From Lachnospiraceae bacterium (GTDB lineage Bacteria > Bacillota > Clostridia > Lachnospirales > Lachnospiraceae), in assembly GCA_003489085.1 (NCBI GenBank), contig DNJM01000095.1, positions 1-8,150 on the forward strand: 8,150 nucleotides of DNA, written 5' to 3'. The notes below the pieces were generated by a model. The model saw only the letters and a program-made list of their open reading frames with translations. It did no database searches and was not told the origin of the DNA. The position numbers and the translations under genes were made by a program. Below, one piece after another: positions 1 to 5,444 of this stretch (position 1 is the first letter of the stretch; every line of letters starts with the position of its first letter).

Positions 1-270
1 ATGTCCCGGCGTATCCAGAATATTGATACAGTATCCGCCATATTCAAACTGCAATACAGAAGAAGTAACTGAAATTCCCCTCTGCTTTTCGATTTCCATC
101 CAGTCCGACACCGCATGTCTGGCCGTCGCCTTTCCCTTTACACTTCCGGCCTGATTGATCGCACCGCCATACAGAAGGAATTTCTCCGTCAATGTGGTCT
201 TTCCTGCATCCGGATGTGATATGATGGCAAATGTTCTTCTTTTTTCTATTTCTTTCGTAAAATCTGACAT
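1..270 (-). CDS. prfC: Peptide chain release factor 3 (RF3), N-terminal 90 residues, truncated by the window edge
   Basis: RF3 is a cytoplasmic translational GTPase that removes RF1/RF2 from the ribosome after peptide release and recycles it. The 90 visible residues match the RF3 N-terminus closely. They begin MSDFTKEIEKRRTFAIISHP and carry the P-loop HPDAGKTT (residues 19-26), the RF3-type stretch SDWMEIEKQRGIS (about 55-67) in the switch I region, and the G3/switch II motif DTPGH (86-90) exactly at the window edge. The DWMEIEKQRGIS wording separates RF3 from EF-G, LepA and TypA. The ATG at 268-270 is preceded by AGGGG (277-281) with a 6-nt spacer. The remaining roughly 430-440 residues lie outside the window. 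The gene follows spoIIIAH on the same strand after 171 nt and probably has its own promoter (364-393). Identification is secure; only completeness is unknown. Confidence 0.95.
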   Translation of the reverse strand, partial: MSDFTKEIEKRRTFAIISHPDAGKTTLTEKFLLYGGAINQAGSVKGKATARHAVSDWMEIEKQRGISVTSSVLQFEYGGYCINILDTPGH

Positions 271-330
271 ATGCTACCCCTATCCCGTTTTCTTTTCTTA
301 TTCTATGATTGACATTTTTTCTGAAACTAT

Positions 331-357
331 ACATGCGGTCCCATAAAGTCCGCACAT
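331..357 (-). other. Weak hairpin in the prfC leader
   Basis: On the minus strand, ATGTGCGG (357-350) can pair with CCGCATGT (338-331) as an 8-bp stem with two G-U pairs and an 11-nt loop. It lies where the predicted prfC transcript would start. No U-tract follows, so it is not a convincing terminator for the spoIIIA operon. It may be a 5'-terminal stem of the prfC mRNA or may have no function. Confidence 0.25.
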
Positions 358-363
358 TAGGAT

Positions 364-393
364 ATTTTATCATATCTCCTGCCCGTCTGGCAA
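364..393 (-). promoter_or_regulatory. Candidate sigma-A promoter for prfC
   Basis: Read on the minus strand, TTGCCA (393-388) and TAAAAT (369-364) are separated by 18 nt. Each hexamer matches the vegetative consensus at 5 of 6 positions. The predicted start, near 357, would leave a leader of about 87 nt before the prfC ATG. This is the best promoter-like sequence in the 271-441 gap, which otherwise holds no supported gene. AT-rich intergenic DNA can produce such matches by chance. Confidence 0.45.
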
Positions 394-441
394 CGTATAT
401 TCTATATTTTTCCTTCCTGAGTTCCATCCGGCGTTATCTTC

Positions 442-1116
442 CTACTGCGCCTCCGTATCAGCGGACTCTTCTTTGTTTTCTTCTCCTTCCTGCCCACTGC
501 TCTGTGCATCCTTGCTGCTGCGAATCGGATTGATCACAATATTCTCCGGTGCAATTTCTGTCTTACGGCTTACGATATCCATGATCTGTGCCCGGTTAGC
601 TTCGGTAAGCTCTATACCTCCGACTACGATATCTGCAGATGCATCGGTCAGGCTGACTACCACATTCTCAAATCCTTTGGAAGCCAGAAGTGTCTCCGCT
701 GCCACCTCTTTTTCAGCCAGCTCAGTCAGCTTCACCAGCTGATTGACAGCTTCCTGCTTCTGTTCCTCACTGATATTCGTATTATCAATAATCGCATTTA
801 GTGTCTCCCGGTTCTGTGCACGTACCTGTTCTCTGGCCAGTTTTGCCTCTGATGCGATTCCGGCCTCCGTACTGGTCAGAACAGCTTCTCCCGGAGTACC
901 GTCGATCTCAGTATCCTGGCTCAAGATGTCTGTCTGGGAAGACAGTGCATCTTCTTCGGAAATATCCAGAAGCTCCTGGTTGGCAAGATCGCTGTTGGCT
1001 TCTGTTGTGGTTTTATTCGGGAAAAGCTTTCCGGAATAATTCAGATAACCGGCTGCTGCAATCAGCAATGCCAGTGTGGTGATAATGATCTGATTCTTTT
1101 TTACTATTTTTTTCAA
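442..1116 (-). CDS. spoIIIAH: Stage III sporulation protein AH (SpoIIIAH), TTG start
   Basis: SpoIIIAH is a mother-cell protein anchored in the engulfing membrane. It forms a ring and binds forespore SpoIIQ across the intermembrane space. The 224-residue product is close to the B. subtilis length (about 218). It has a short basic N-terminus, one membrane segment (about 8-25, NQIIITTLALLIAAAGYL), a long acidic linker, and an EscJ/PrgK-like ring-building domain (about 88-197) starting EAKLAREQVRAQNRETLNAI. An acidic, Ser/Glu-rich tail follows (about 200-224). I place the start at TTG 1114-1116 because AGGAGG (1126-1131) lies 9 nt upstream and the protein then begins MKKIVKKNQ, a normal short anchor. 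An in-frame ATG at 1141-1143 would add nine residues that are partly encoded by the Shine-Dalgarno itself and would overlap spoIIIAG. It is the last gene of the operon, with no clear terminator after it. Confidence 0.95.
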   Translation of the reverse strand: MKKIVKKNQIIITTLALLIAAAGYLNYSGKLFPNKTTTEANSDLANQELLDISEEDALSSQTDILSQDTEIDGTPGEAVLTSTEAGIASEAKLAREQVRAQNRETLNAIIDNTNISEEQKQEAVNQLVKLTELAEKEVAAETLLASKGFENVVVSLTDASADIVVGGIELTEANRAQIMDIVSRKTEIAPENIVINPIRSSKDAQSSGQEGEENKEESADTEAQ

Positions 1117-1125
1117 CTGTGTAAA

Positions 1126-1131
1126 CCTCCT
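1126..1131 (-). promoter_or_regulatory. Ribosome binding site that sets the spoIIIAH TTG start
   Basis: A full AGGAGG on the minus strand overlaps the TAG stop of spoIIIAG (1130-1132) and sits 9 nt before TTG (1114-1116). It lies downstream of the in-frame ATG at 1141-1143, so it cannot serve that codon. The arrangement suggests translational coupling between spoIIIAG and spoIIIAH. Confidence 0.8.
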
Positions 1132-1639
1132 AGCTGCTTTCATGGCTCATTTTCATTATTTTAATCTTATGTGCCTCCACCGCAAATAATGCCTGCACGG
1201 CTTCCTGAATCTCTTTTCGTACCACCGTATTCCCTCCGCCCTCGGCGACCACTACAATTCCGTCCGGTACAGCGCTGATCTCCTTTACCACATAGGGAAT
1301 CTCTTCTCCATTTTCCAGGTGCTCATACACGGTGGTCTGTTCATCCTTTTCTACGATCTTTTCCGAAGAGGATGCAAAATAAATCATCACTTCTACTTTT
1401 CCAACGCCCTCCACCTTAGAAAGTACTTGTTCTAATTTATTTTCCAGTTCTGCCTCATATGCTTCCTTTCTGCCGTTCTCTTCAATTTTTATGGTCTGTG
1501 TCTGTCTGTCTTCCTCTGTTCCTTCCTTTGATACCGGAAGTGCAATCACCAGCAGCAGAATACCGGACAAAAACAGAATCAGAAGCTGATCCTTCTTAAG
1601 TTTCCCTTCTTTAAGATCTTGGATCCATTTCAGATGCAT
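1130..1639 (-). CDS. spoIIIAG: Stage III sporulation protein AG (SpoIIIAG)
   Basis: SpoIIIAG forms a large ring in the mother-cell membrane facing the forespore and is thought to line the SpoIIIA-SpoIIQ channel. The 169-residue product has a basic cytoplasmic start, one membrane segment (about 18-35, QLLILFLSGILLLVIALP), a short linker, and a ring-building domain. In that domain a helix (about 62-78) leads to the strand KVEVMIYF (81-88), then a charged insertion (about 91-125), then GIVVVAEGG (127-135), a helix through EIQEAVQALF, and a final strand HKIKIMKM. B. subtilis SpoIIIAG is about 229 residues, so the linker and beta-insertion are shorter here. The ATG at 1637-1639 has AGGAGG 6 nt upstream (1646-1651). 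The frame stays open further upstream, but that stretch is the out-of-frame shadow of spoIIIAF. The start overlaps the end of spoIIIAF by 29 nt. Confidence 0.95.
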   Translation of the reverse strand: MHLKWIQDLKEGKLKKDQLLILFLSGILLLVIALPVSKEGTEEDRQTQTIKIEENGRKEAYEAELENKLEQVLSKVEGVGKVEVMIYFASSSEKIVEKDEQTTVYEHLENGEEIPYVVKEISAVPDGIVVVAEGGGNTVVRKEIQEAVQALFAVEAHKIKIMKMSHESS

Positions 1640-1922
1640 CAGAAGCCTCCTCTCTCTCCTGGAATTCCTCCATGTATTTTTGCATCTTCTCTTCCATCCG
1701 ACGCTCTTGTCCGGCCAGCTCCCGCTCACAGGCTGCAGCCAGCTGCTCCTGCATCCCGAACAGATGCAGTACGGGGGCCGCCAGCATGACAACCAGCAGC
1801 AGACCGGTGAAGAATCGGATATATTTCTGATAGCTGTTCTCCGGAAGCATCTGCAGAACAGTTGTGATCAGAATCATATAGACAGCCAGGTTCTCCATCC
1901 ATTGGTATAAATATTGAAACAT
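1611..1922 (-). CDS. spoIIIAF: Stage III sporulation protein AF (SpoIIIAF), short form
   Basis: SpoIIIAF is a membrane protein of the SpoIIIA channel complex. The product here is 103 residues. It has two membrane segments (about 9-26 and 36-55) joined by the family-typical LPENSYQKYIRFFTG region (26-40), then a charged, probably helical tail (about 57-95, rich in Glu, Gln, Arg and Met). The ATG at 1920-1922 follows AAGGAGG with a 7-nt spacer. The Shine-Dalgarno begins at the stop of spoIIIAE, 13 nt away. B. subtilis SpoIIIAF is about 206 residues and its C-terminal half is a ring-building domain. That half is absent here, because the reading frame stops at 1611-1613 inside spoIIIAG. I see no frameshift: the downstream DNA is fully used by a well-formed spoIIIAG. 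Identity rests on the N-terminal half and on gene order. Confidence 0.9.
   Translation of the reverse strand: MFQYLYQWMENLAVYMILITTVLQMLPENSYQKYIRFFTGLLLVVMLAAPVLHLFGMQEQLAAACERELAGQERRMEEKMQKYMEEFQEREEASDASEMDPRS
1646..1651 (-). promoter_or_regulatory. Ribosome binding site of spoIIIAG inside spoIIIAF
   Basis: AGGAGG on the minus strand lies within the last codons of spoIIIAF, 6 nt before the spoIIIAG ATG at 1637-1639. It picks this ATG over the longer open frame that extends upstream to about 1792, and gives a 29-nt gene overlap. Confidence 0.8.
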
Positions 1923-1935
1923 TTTCTTTCCTCCT

Positions 1936-3123
1936 TCAGGCCGTAGCTGAGACAATGGCAATCGTAAGCAGAAACAGTACGGCAACCGTCATGACCATTT
2001 TCATCAGAATCTGCATCCCATCTCCGATTCCGCCCAGCATCGAGACAATCCTCTTATCCGATACCGGCTGGAGCAGCGCGGCCGACAGCTTATAGAGCAG
2101 GACCAGCAGTCCAGTCTGGATCACGGGCGTCATACAGATCAATATACAGACAACCGCCGCACCGATCCCGATTCCGTTCTTGATCAGCACTGCGGAGGCT
2201 ATGACGATCTCTCCGGCACCGGATGCGATATCACCGATCCCGGGAATCATCTCCATGCCTTTCATCAGCGTTCCTCTCTTCAGAGAATCCAGTACCGGAA
2301 CGAGCAGTCCCTGAATCAGGCTGATACCGGCCACCCCCGTCAAAAGCGCTTTCAGAATCCATCGGATCACCAGTTCCAGCAGTTCGGAAAACCGGCTAAG
2401 ATATGCCTCCGGAGACAGATTGTCCAGTACACGCATCATGATATACACATGTATCAGCGGAATCAGAAACTGCAGAACGACCAGCTCTACCAGATAGATC
2501 AGTACCAGTATCAAATGATAAAATACCATAGAGGTATTGAGACCGGAGGAAAATGCCACTGCCAGAAAATAGACCGGTCCCAGCACCTGTATAAATCCAG
2601 TCAGTTCCCCAATCGATGTCTGCACCGCATCCAGTGTCACCTGAAAGGCATTCAGGCAGATGGTAATCAGCAGCAGGTACAGCAGATAGAAGCTGATTTC
2701 CGCAATCTGCTTATTCTTTACCATTCCTGAGAAATTCGTAATCACGGCAGCAACCAGAGCAATAGCCAGAATCTGCACCATACTTCTGCGATTCACAGAC
2801 AGCTCATAAAAAAACCTGTCGCGTATCATATCCCCCGCCACACCGAATACCTTGTCCGGCTCTCCGGCAAACAGGCAGGACAGCAGATCCGTAAAGGTAA
2901 TCTTCTCTCTGGGAAATAATTTTTTCAATTCCTGCTCTACCTCGCCAAAATCCAGTTCCTCCATCAGCCGCTCCTTCGTCCAGGTACTATCTGACTTTTG
3001 TTCCTGCACCTGTTCATCTTCCAGTGCTGCCAGCACCGGAATGGTAAGCAGCATGGCCACTGCAAAAAACTCAGCGACTATCAGAAGCAGGCAGATAACA
3101 ATTGTTATTTTTCTTTTTTTCAC
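1936..3123 (-). CDS. spoIIIAE: Stage III sporulation protein AE (SpoIIIAE), GTG start
   Basis: SpoIIIAE is the large polytopic membrane component of the SpoIIIA complex, proposed to act as a transport or core channel subunit. The 395-residue product is almost the length of B. subtilis SpoIIIAE (about 399). It has a signal-peptide-like start (1-33: basic MKKRK, a long hydrophobic core, then PVLAA), a soluble charged stretch (about 35-108), and about six to eight membrane segments. These fall near 115-135, 143-162, 178-196, 202-228, 250-275, 305-348 (probably two) and 375-392. The loop EMIPGIGDIASGAGEI (291-306) and the segment GGIGDGMQ (364-371) look family-typical. The start is GTG (3121-3123), with AGGAGG 8 nt upstream. 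It lies 27 nt after spoIIIAD, and its TGA stop runs directly into the spoIIIAF Shine-Dalgarno. Confidence 0.95.
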   Translation of the reverse strand: MKKRKITIVICLLLIVAEFFAVAMLLTIPVLAALEDEQVQEQKSDSTWTKERLMEELDFGEVEQELKKLFPREKITFTDLLSCLFAGEPDKVFGVAGDMIRDRFFYELSVNRRSMVQILAIALVAAVITNFSGMVKNKQIAEISFYLLYLLLITICLNAFQVTLDAVQTSIGELTGFIQVLGPVYFLAVAFSSGLNTSMVFYHLILVLIYLVELVVLQFLIPLIHVYIMMRVLDNLSPEAYLSRFSELLELVIRWILKALLTGVAGISLIQGLLVPVLDSLKRGTLMKGMEMIPGIGDIASGAGEIVIASAVLIKNGIGIGAAVVCILICMTPVIQTGLLVLLYKLSAALLQPVSDKRIVSMLGGIGDGMQILMKMVMTVAVLFLLTIAIVSATA

Positions 3124-3150
3124 CGCACTCTCCTCCTGACGGGCTGGTAC

Positions 3151-3537
3151 TCAAGACAAAAAAGCATGGATCGTATCCAGAAGTGCCATCAGTATCGGCA
3201 GGCTCAAAACCAGAATTGACAGCTTGGCAAATACCTCGATCTGTCCCGCGATGGTCTGGTAACCTGCATCCCTGCAGATACTCCCGGCGAATTCCGCAAT
3301 ATAAGTAATGCCAAGCATTTTCAGCAGCTGTCCGAAACCGGATATATTCATAGCCAGCTCCTCCTCCATAGCCCGCAGGGCATTCAAAATTCCTTCCAGA
3401 TGATCCAGCAGTGCAAAGAAAATAATGATACTGACTGCCGAGGCCAGATAGATCCCATATTCAGCCTTTCCACTCTTTAGCTGCAGTGCCAGGAATGTGC
3501 CGATAATTCCCACGGCGGCGATTTTCAGGATATTCAT
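3151..3537 (-). CDS. spoIIIAD: Stage III sporulation protein AD (SpoIIIAD)
   Basis: SpoIIIAD is a small multi-pass membrane protein of the SpoIIIA channel. The 128-residue product (B. subtilis about 133) starts MNILKIAAVGIIGTFLAL and has hydrophobic segments near 4-20, 27-45, 70-86 and 104-124. The family's most recognisable stretch, GITYIAEFAGSICRDAG followed by AGQIEVFAKLSILVLSLPIL, spans about 76-115. I chose the ATG at 3535-3537 because it aligns with known SpoIIIAD N-termini. The frame is open 14 codons further upstream, but that part has no family match and overlaps spoIIIAC. The Shine-Dalgarno is a purine run, AAGGGGGA, with a rather long spacer of about 9-10 nt, so initiation may be weaker than for its neighbours. 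Confidence 0.94.
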   Translation of the reverse strand: MNILKIAAVGIIGTFLALQLKSGKAEYGIYLASAVSIIIFFALLDHLEGILNALRAMEEELAMNISGFGQLLKMLGITYIAEFAGSICRDAGYQTIAGQIEVFAKLSILVLSLPILMALLDTIHAFLS

Positions 3538-3568
3538 AAAATCTGTTCCCCCTTTATACAGAACCGCC

Positions 3569-3763
3569 CTATAATACAAACAACTGCTTCATGGACTGGA
3601 ACAGCTCTTCTATGTACGGCAGAATCCAGAACAGTACCAGAAGAAGTCCTGCAAAACTGATTAAAAATGCCTGCTCGTCCCGCCCGCTGTGCTTCAGGAT
3701 CTGATTTAATACCGATACCAGAATTCCCACAGCTGCAATCTTAAAAATGATATTTACACTCAT
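3569..3763 (-). CDS. spoIIIAC: Stage III sporulation protein AC (SpoIIIAC)
   Basis: SpoIIIAC is a tiny two-pass membrane protein of the SpoIIIA complex. The product is 64 residues (B. subtilis about 68), with membrane segments at about 5-23 (IIFKIAAVGILVSVLNQIL) and 31-50 (AFLISFAGLLLVLFWILPYI). A short polar turn, KHSGRDEQ (24-31), joins them. The N-terminal KIAAVGI pattern recurs in SpoIIIAD (KIAAVGI at residues 5-11), which suggests that the two are distant paralogues. The ATG at 3761-3763 has AGGAGG 4-5 nt upstream. It sits 40 nt after spoIIIAB and 31 nt before spoIIIAD. Confidence 0.94.
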   Translation of the reverse strand: MSVNIIFKIAAVGILVSVLNQILKHSGRDEQAFLISFAGLLLVLFWILPYIEELFQSMKQLFVL

Positions 3764-3803
3764 AGTCCCTCCTGTTATGTACCCTGTTCCTCCTCCTGGC
3801 TTC

Positions 3804-4325
3804 TTATATCAATACGATCACAATCAGCAGTCCGACCGATACCCCCAGCACCCTGCAAATTCTCTGCCGCTCGGAAAGGCCGGCTGACAGCTTCAGAATT
3901 TCCGCATCCAGCTGCCCCACTGCCTGTTCCAGTACTTCCTCCTGCATCTGTGCATCCAGATAGCCGATCTGCCCACCCAGCTCGCTTAGAAACTGCAGAT
4001 CTGCTTCCTTTAGTCCGCATCCGATCAGAACCCTGTCCGTCCACTCTTTCCACAGAAGTCGAAAGCTCTTCCCGTTCTGCTGCTGCATTTCCAGTGCCAT
4101 ACCCAGCAGCCAACCGTCAAAAGGAGGCTCCGTTCTTCCGGCCAACCGCCGAAAGATCTCTGCCAGTGTATTCCGGCAGCAGCGGATCTCGCCTTTCAAA
4201 AGCGAAAGGATCTGCCGCAATGCCTGCAATCTGCGGATCCTGATACGGAACTGCTCCCCATAAAGAAAGCCACATGCCACCGCCGAAACGAATACCAATA
4301 TACTCCCTGTCATTTTCAGATACAT
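3804..4325 (-). CDS. spoIIIAB: Stage III sporulation protein AB (SpoIIIAB)
   Basis: SpoIIIAB is a membrane-anchored, mostly helical cytoplasmic protein of the SpoIIIA complex. Its fold resembles GspF-like domains of type II secretion and type IV pilus systems, and it is thought to couple the ATPase SpoIIIAA to the membrane. The 173-residue product matches B. subtilis (about 171). It has an N-terminal membrane segment (about 6-22), a long helical region with the typical RLQALRQILSLLKGEIR (32-48) and FLSELGGQIGYLDAQMQ (112-128) stretches, and a C-terminal hydrophobic segment (about 158-173, GVLGVSVGLLIVIVLI-like). The ATG at 4323-4325 overlaps the end of spoIIIAA by 10 nt. AGGAGG lies about 11 nt upstream within the last codons of spoIIIAA, consistent with translational coupling. 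A second in-frame ATG four codons in is also possible. Confidence 0.95.
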   Translation of the reverse strand: MYLKMTGSILVFVSAVACGFLYGEQFRIRIRRLQALRQILSLLKGEIRCCRNTLAEIFRRLAGRTEPPFDGWLLGMALEMQQQNGKSFRLLWKEWTDRVLIGCGLKEADLQFLSELGGQIGYLDAQMQEEVLEQAVGQLDAEILKLSAGLSERQRICRVLGVSVGLLIVIVLI

Positions 4326-5305
4326 CCGCTGTCTCCCCTCCTTTTCCCTGTCAATGTATTTCCTTCCGTATTCAGTACTTCCAGAATCGTTCCGGCGTGA
4401 GGCTCACTGCCCAAAATCACATACCGCTCAAACCTGTGCTGTACGACCAGTTTTTCCAGATAGGGTTTTTTGCGAATCTCCTCCAGGGAGCTTCCATGCA
4501 CGCTGGCCAGCATTTTACAGCCGCAGTGCATGGCATATTCGATGGCATGTACATCTTCGGCCGCCCCGATCTCATCTACGGCAATCACCTGCGGTGCCAT
4601 AGAACGGATCAGCATAAGCATCCCTTCCGCTTTCGGACAGCAGTCCAGCAGATCCGTCCGCATTCCCAGATCATTCTGTGGAACGCCCTGCCAGCACCCG
4701 CCAAGCTCTGACCGCTCATCCACTACGCCAACCGTACTTCCCTTTATATAATAATTTCCATTCGACACCAGACGAATCAGATCGCGCAGCACCGTTGTTT
4801 TTCCGCATCTGGGCGGTGCAATTAAAAGCGTATGCAGCACCTTTCCCTCCTCTGCAATATAAGGCAGAAGCGGCTCTGCACAGCCTGCTACAGCATGGGC
4901 GATCCGCAGATTCAGAGAGGAAATATGCGTCATGGAACGGACCTGTCCGGCTTCGGCCAGCACCTTGCCTCCCAGACCGACTCTGTGTCCTCCTTCGATG
5001 GTAATGAAGCCCTGCCGCATCTCCTGCTCAAATGCATAAAGAGAATACTGGCTGACGTATTCCATGGTCTCATCCAGCTCTTGTCGGCTGATGATATGCG
5101 GCCTGCTTCGGCAGGGAAGAAGATATTCCGTTCCTCCTGCCACACAAAGCAAAGGAGCATTGATCCGGATGCGGATTTCCTGCATTGTACGAAGGGAAAT
5201 ACCGGCCTCCAGAATGCAGGCACGAATACTGTGCGGCAGGACCCTCCATATCTGCTGACGGCATTTTTCTTCTGTTGCATCATGTATCACACATATTGGG
5301 TTCAT
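4316..5305 (-). CDS. spoIIIAA: Stage III sporulation protein AA (SpoIIIAA), channel ATPase
   Basis: SpoIIIAA is a cytoplasmic ATPase related to type II/IV secretion ATPases and is proposed to energise the SpoIIIA-SpoIIQ channel. The product is 329 residues (B. subtilis about 307). It has an N-terminal domain (about 1-145) with EIRIRINAPL (43-52) and GFITIEGGHRVGLGG (99-113), followed by the ATPase core. Visible motifs are Walker A APPRCGKT (163-170, K169/T170), VVDERSELGG (194-203), GMRTDLLDCCPK (214-225), Walker B QVIAVDEIG (239-247, D244/E245) and the ASVHG box (267-271). The first Walker A residue is Ala rather than Gly. I start it at ATG 5303-5305, which has AGAGGTGG 5 nt upstream. An in-frame GTG at 5312-5314 lies inside that Shine-Dalgarno and only a few nucleotides from the predicted transcript start. 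It is the first gene of the sigma-E operon. Confidence 0.96.
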   Translation of the reverse strand: MNPICVIHDATEEKCRQQIWRVLPHSIRACILEAGISLRTMQEIRIRINAPLLCVAGGTEYLLPCRSRPHIISRQELDETMEYVSQYSLYAFEQEMRQGFITIEGGHRVGLGGKVLAEAGQVRSMTHISSLNLRIAHAVAGCAEPLLPYIAEEGKVLHTLLIAPPRCGKTTVLRDLIRLVSNGNYYIKGSTVGVVDERSELGGCWQGVPQNDLGMRTDLLDCCPKAEGMLMLIRSMAPQVIAVDEIGAAEDVHAIEYAMHCGCKMLASVHGSSLEEIRKKPYLEKLVVQHRFERYVILGSEPHAGTILEVLNTEGNTLTGKRRGDSGCI

Positions 5306-5310
5306 GTTGT

Positions 5311-5318
5311 CCACCTCT
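5311..5318 (-). promoter_or_regulatory. Ribosome binding site that sets the spoIIIAA ATG start
   Basis: AGAGGTGG on the minus strand lies 5 nt before ATG 5303-5305. The alternative in-frame GTG (5312-5314) falls within this element and has only AT-rich DNA at the right distance upstream, so the ATG is preferred. Confidence 0.7.
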
Positions 5319-5326
5319 TTTACTCA

Positions 5327-5354
5327 AGTATATGAGCAGATAGCGGAAATATGA
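5327..5354 (-). promoter_or_regulatory. Sigma-E promoter of the spoIIIA operon
   Basis: On the minus strand the -35 element TCATATT (5354-5348) matches the B. subtilis sigma-E consensus KMATATT at all seven positions. The -10 element CATATACT (5334-5327) matches CATACAHT at seven of eight. The spacer is 13 nt, against the usual 14 or so. The predicted start, near 5320, leaves a leader of only about 15 nt before the spoIIIAA ATG. It sits between the terminator of the upstream gene and spoIIIAA, which is where a mother-cell promoter is expected. Sigma-E control of spoIIIA is established in B. subtilis; its use here is inferred from the match. Confidence 0.85.
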
Positions 5355-5389
5355 CTCCGGATCCGGATGGCCGTAAGGTCATTGTTGCA

Positions 5390-5431
5390 AATAAAAAAGA
5401 GAAGATTTCCAAATCATTGGATTTCTTCTCT
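5390..5431 (-). terminator. Intrinsic terminator after the CmpB-like membrane protein gene
   Basis: Minus-strand arms at 5431-5417 and 5412-5398 form an 8-bp stem (AGAGAAGA/TCTTCTCT), a 2x2 internal mismatch, a further 5-bp stem (TCCAA/TTGGA) and a 4-nt loop. The run TTTTTTATTT follows at about 5398-5390. It begins 14 nt after the stop of the 5445-7076 gene and insulates the sigma-E promoter from upstream transcription. The opposite strand has no matching T-run, so it is probably one-directional. Confidence 0.88.
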
Positions 5432-5444
5432 TCTTCTCTGATTC

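Noticed and set aside
44..427. A 127-codon minus-strand open frame starting 15 nt after spoIIIAH.
   Set aside because: It overlaps the start of prfC by 227 nt in another frame. The part outside prfC codes a very basic peptide with no recognisable family, and only a poorly spaced AGGA precedes it.
1640..1792. Upstream extension of spoIIIAG by 51 codons.
   Set aside because: It is the shadow of spoIIIAF in another frame, rich in Trp, Arg and Cys. A perfect Shine-Dalgarno selects the internal ATG at 1637-1639.
1887..1916. Possible internal sigma-E promoter in spoIIIAF (CAATATT at about 1916-1910), as an internal promoter has been reported in the B. subtilis spoIIIA locus.
   Set aside because: No CATA-type -10 lies 13-15 nt downstream, so only half of the signal is present.
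3775..4113. A 112-codon minus-strand frame within spoIIIAB.
   Set aside because: It is a low-complexity Gly/Ala/Arg/Ser shadow of spoIIIAB with no ribosome binding site.
5312..5314. GTG as the spoIIIAA start.
   Set aside because: The codon lies inside the Shine-Dalgarno of the ATG at 5303-5305, has none of its own, and would sit within a few nucleotides of the predicted transcript start.
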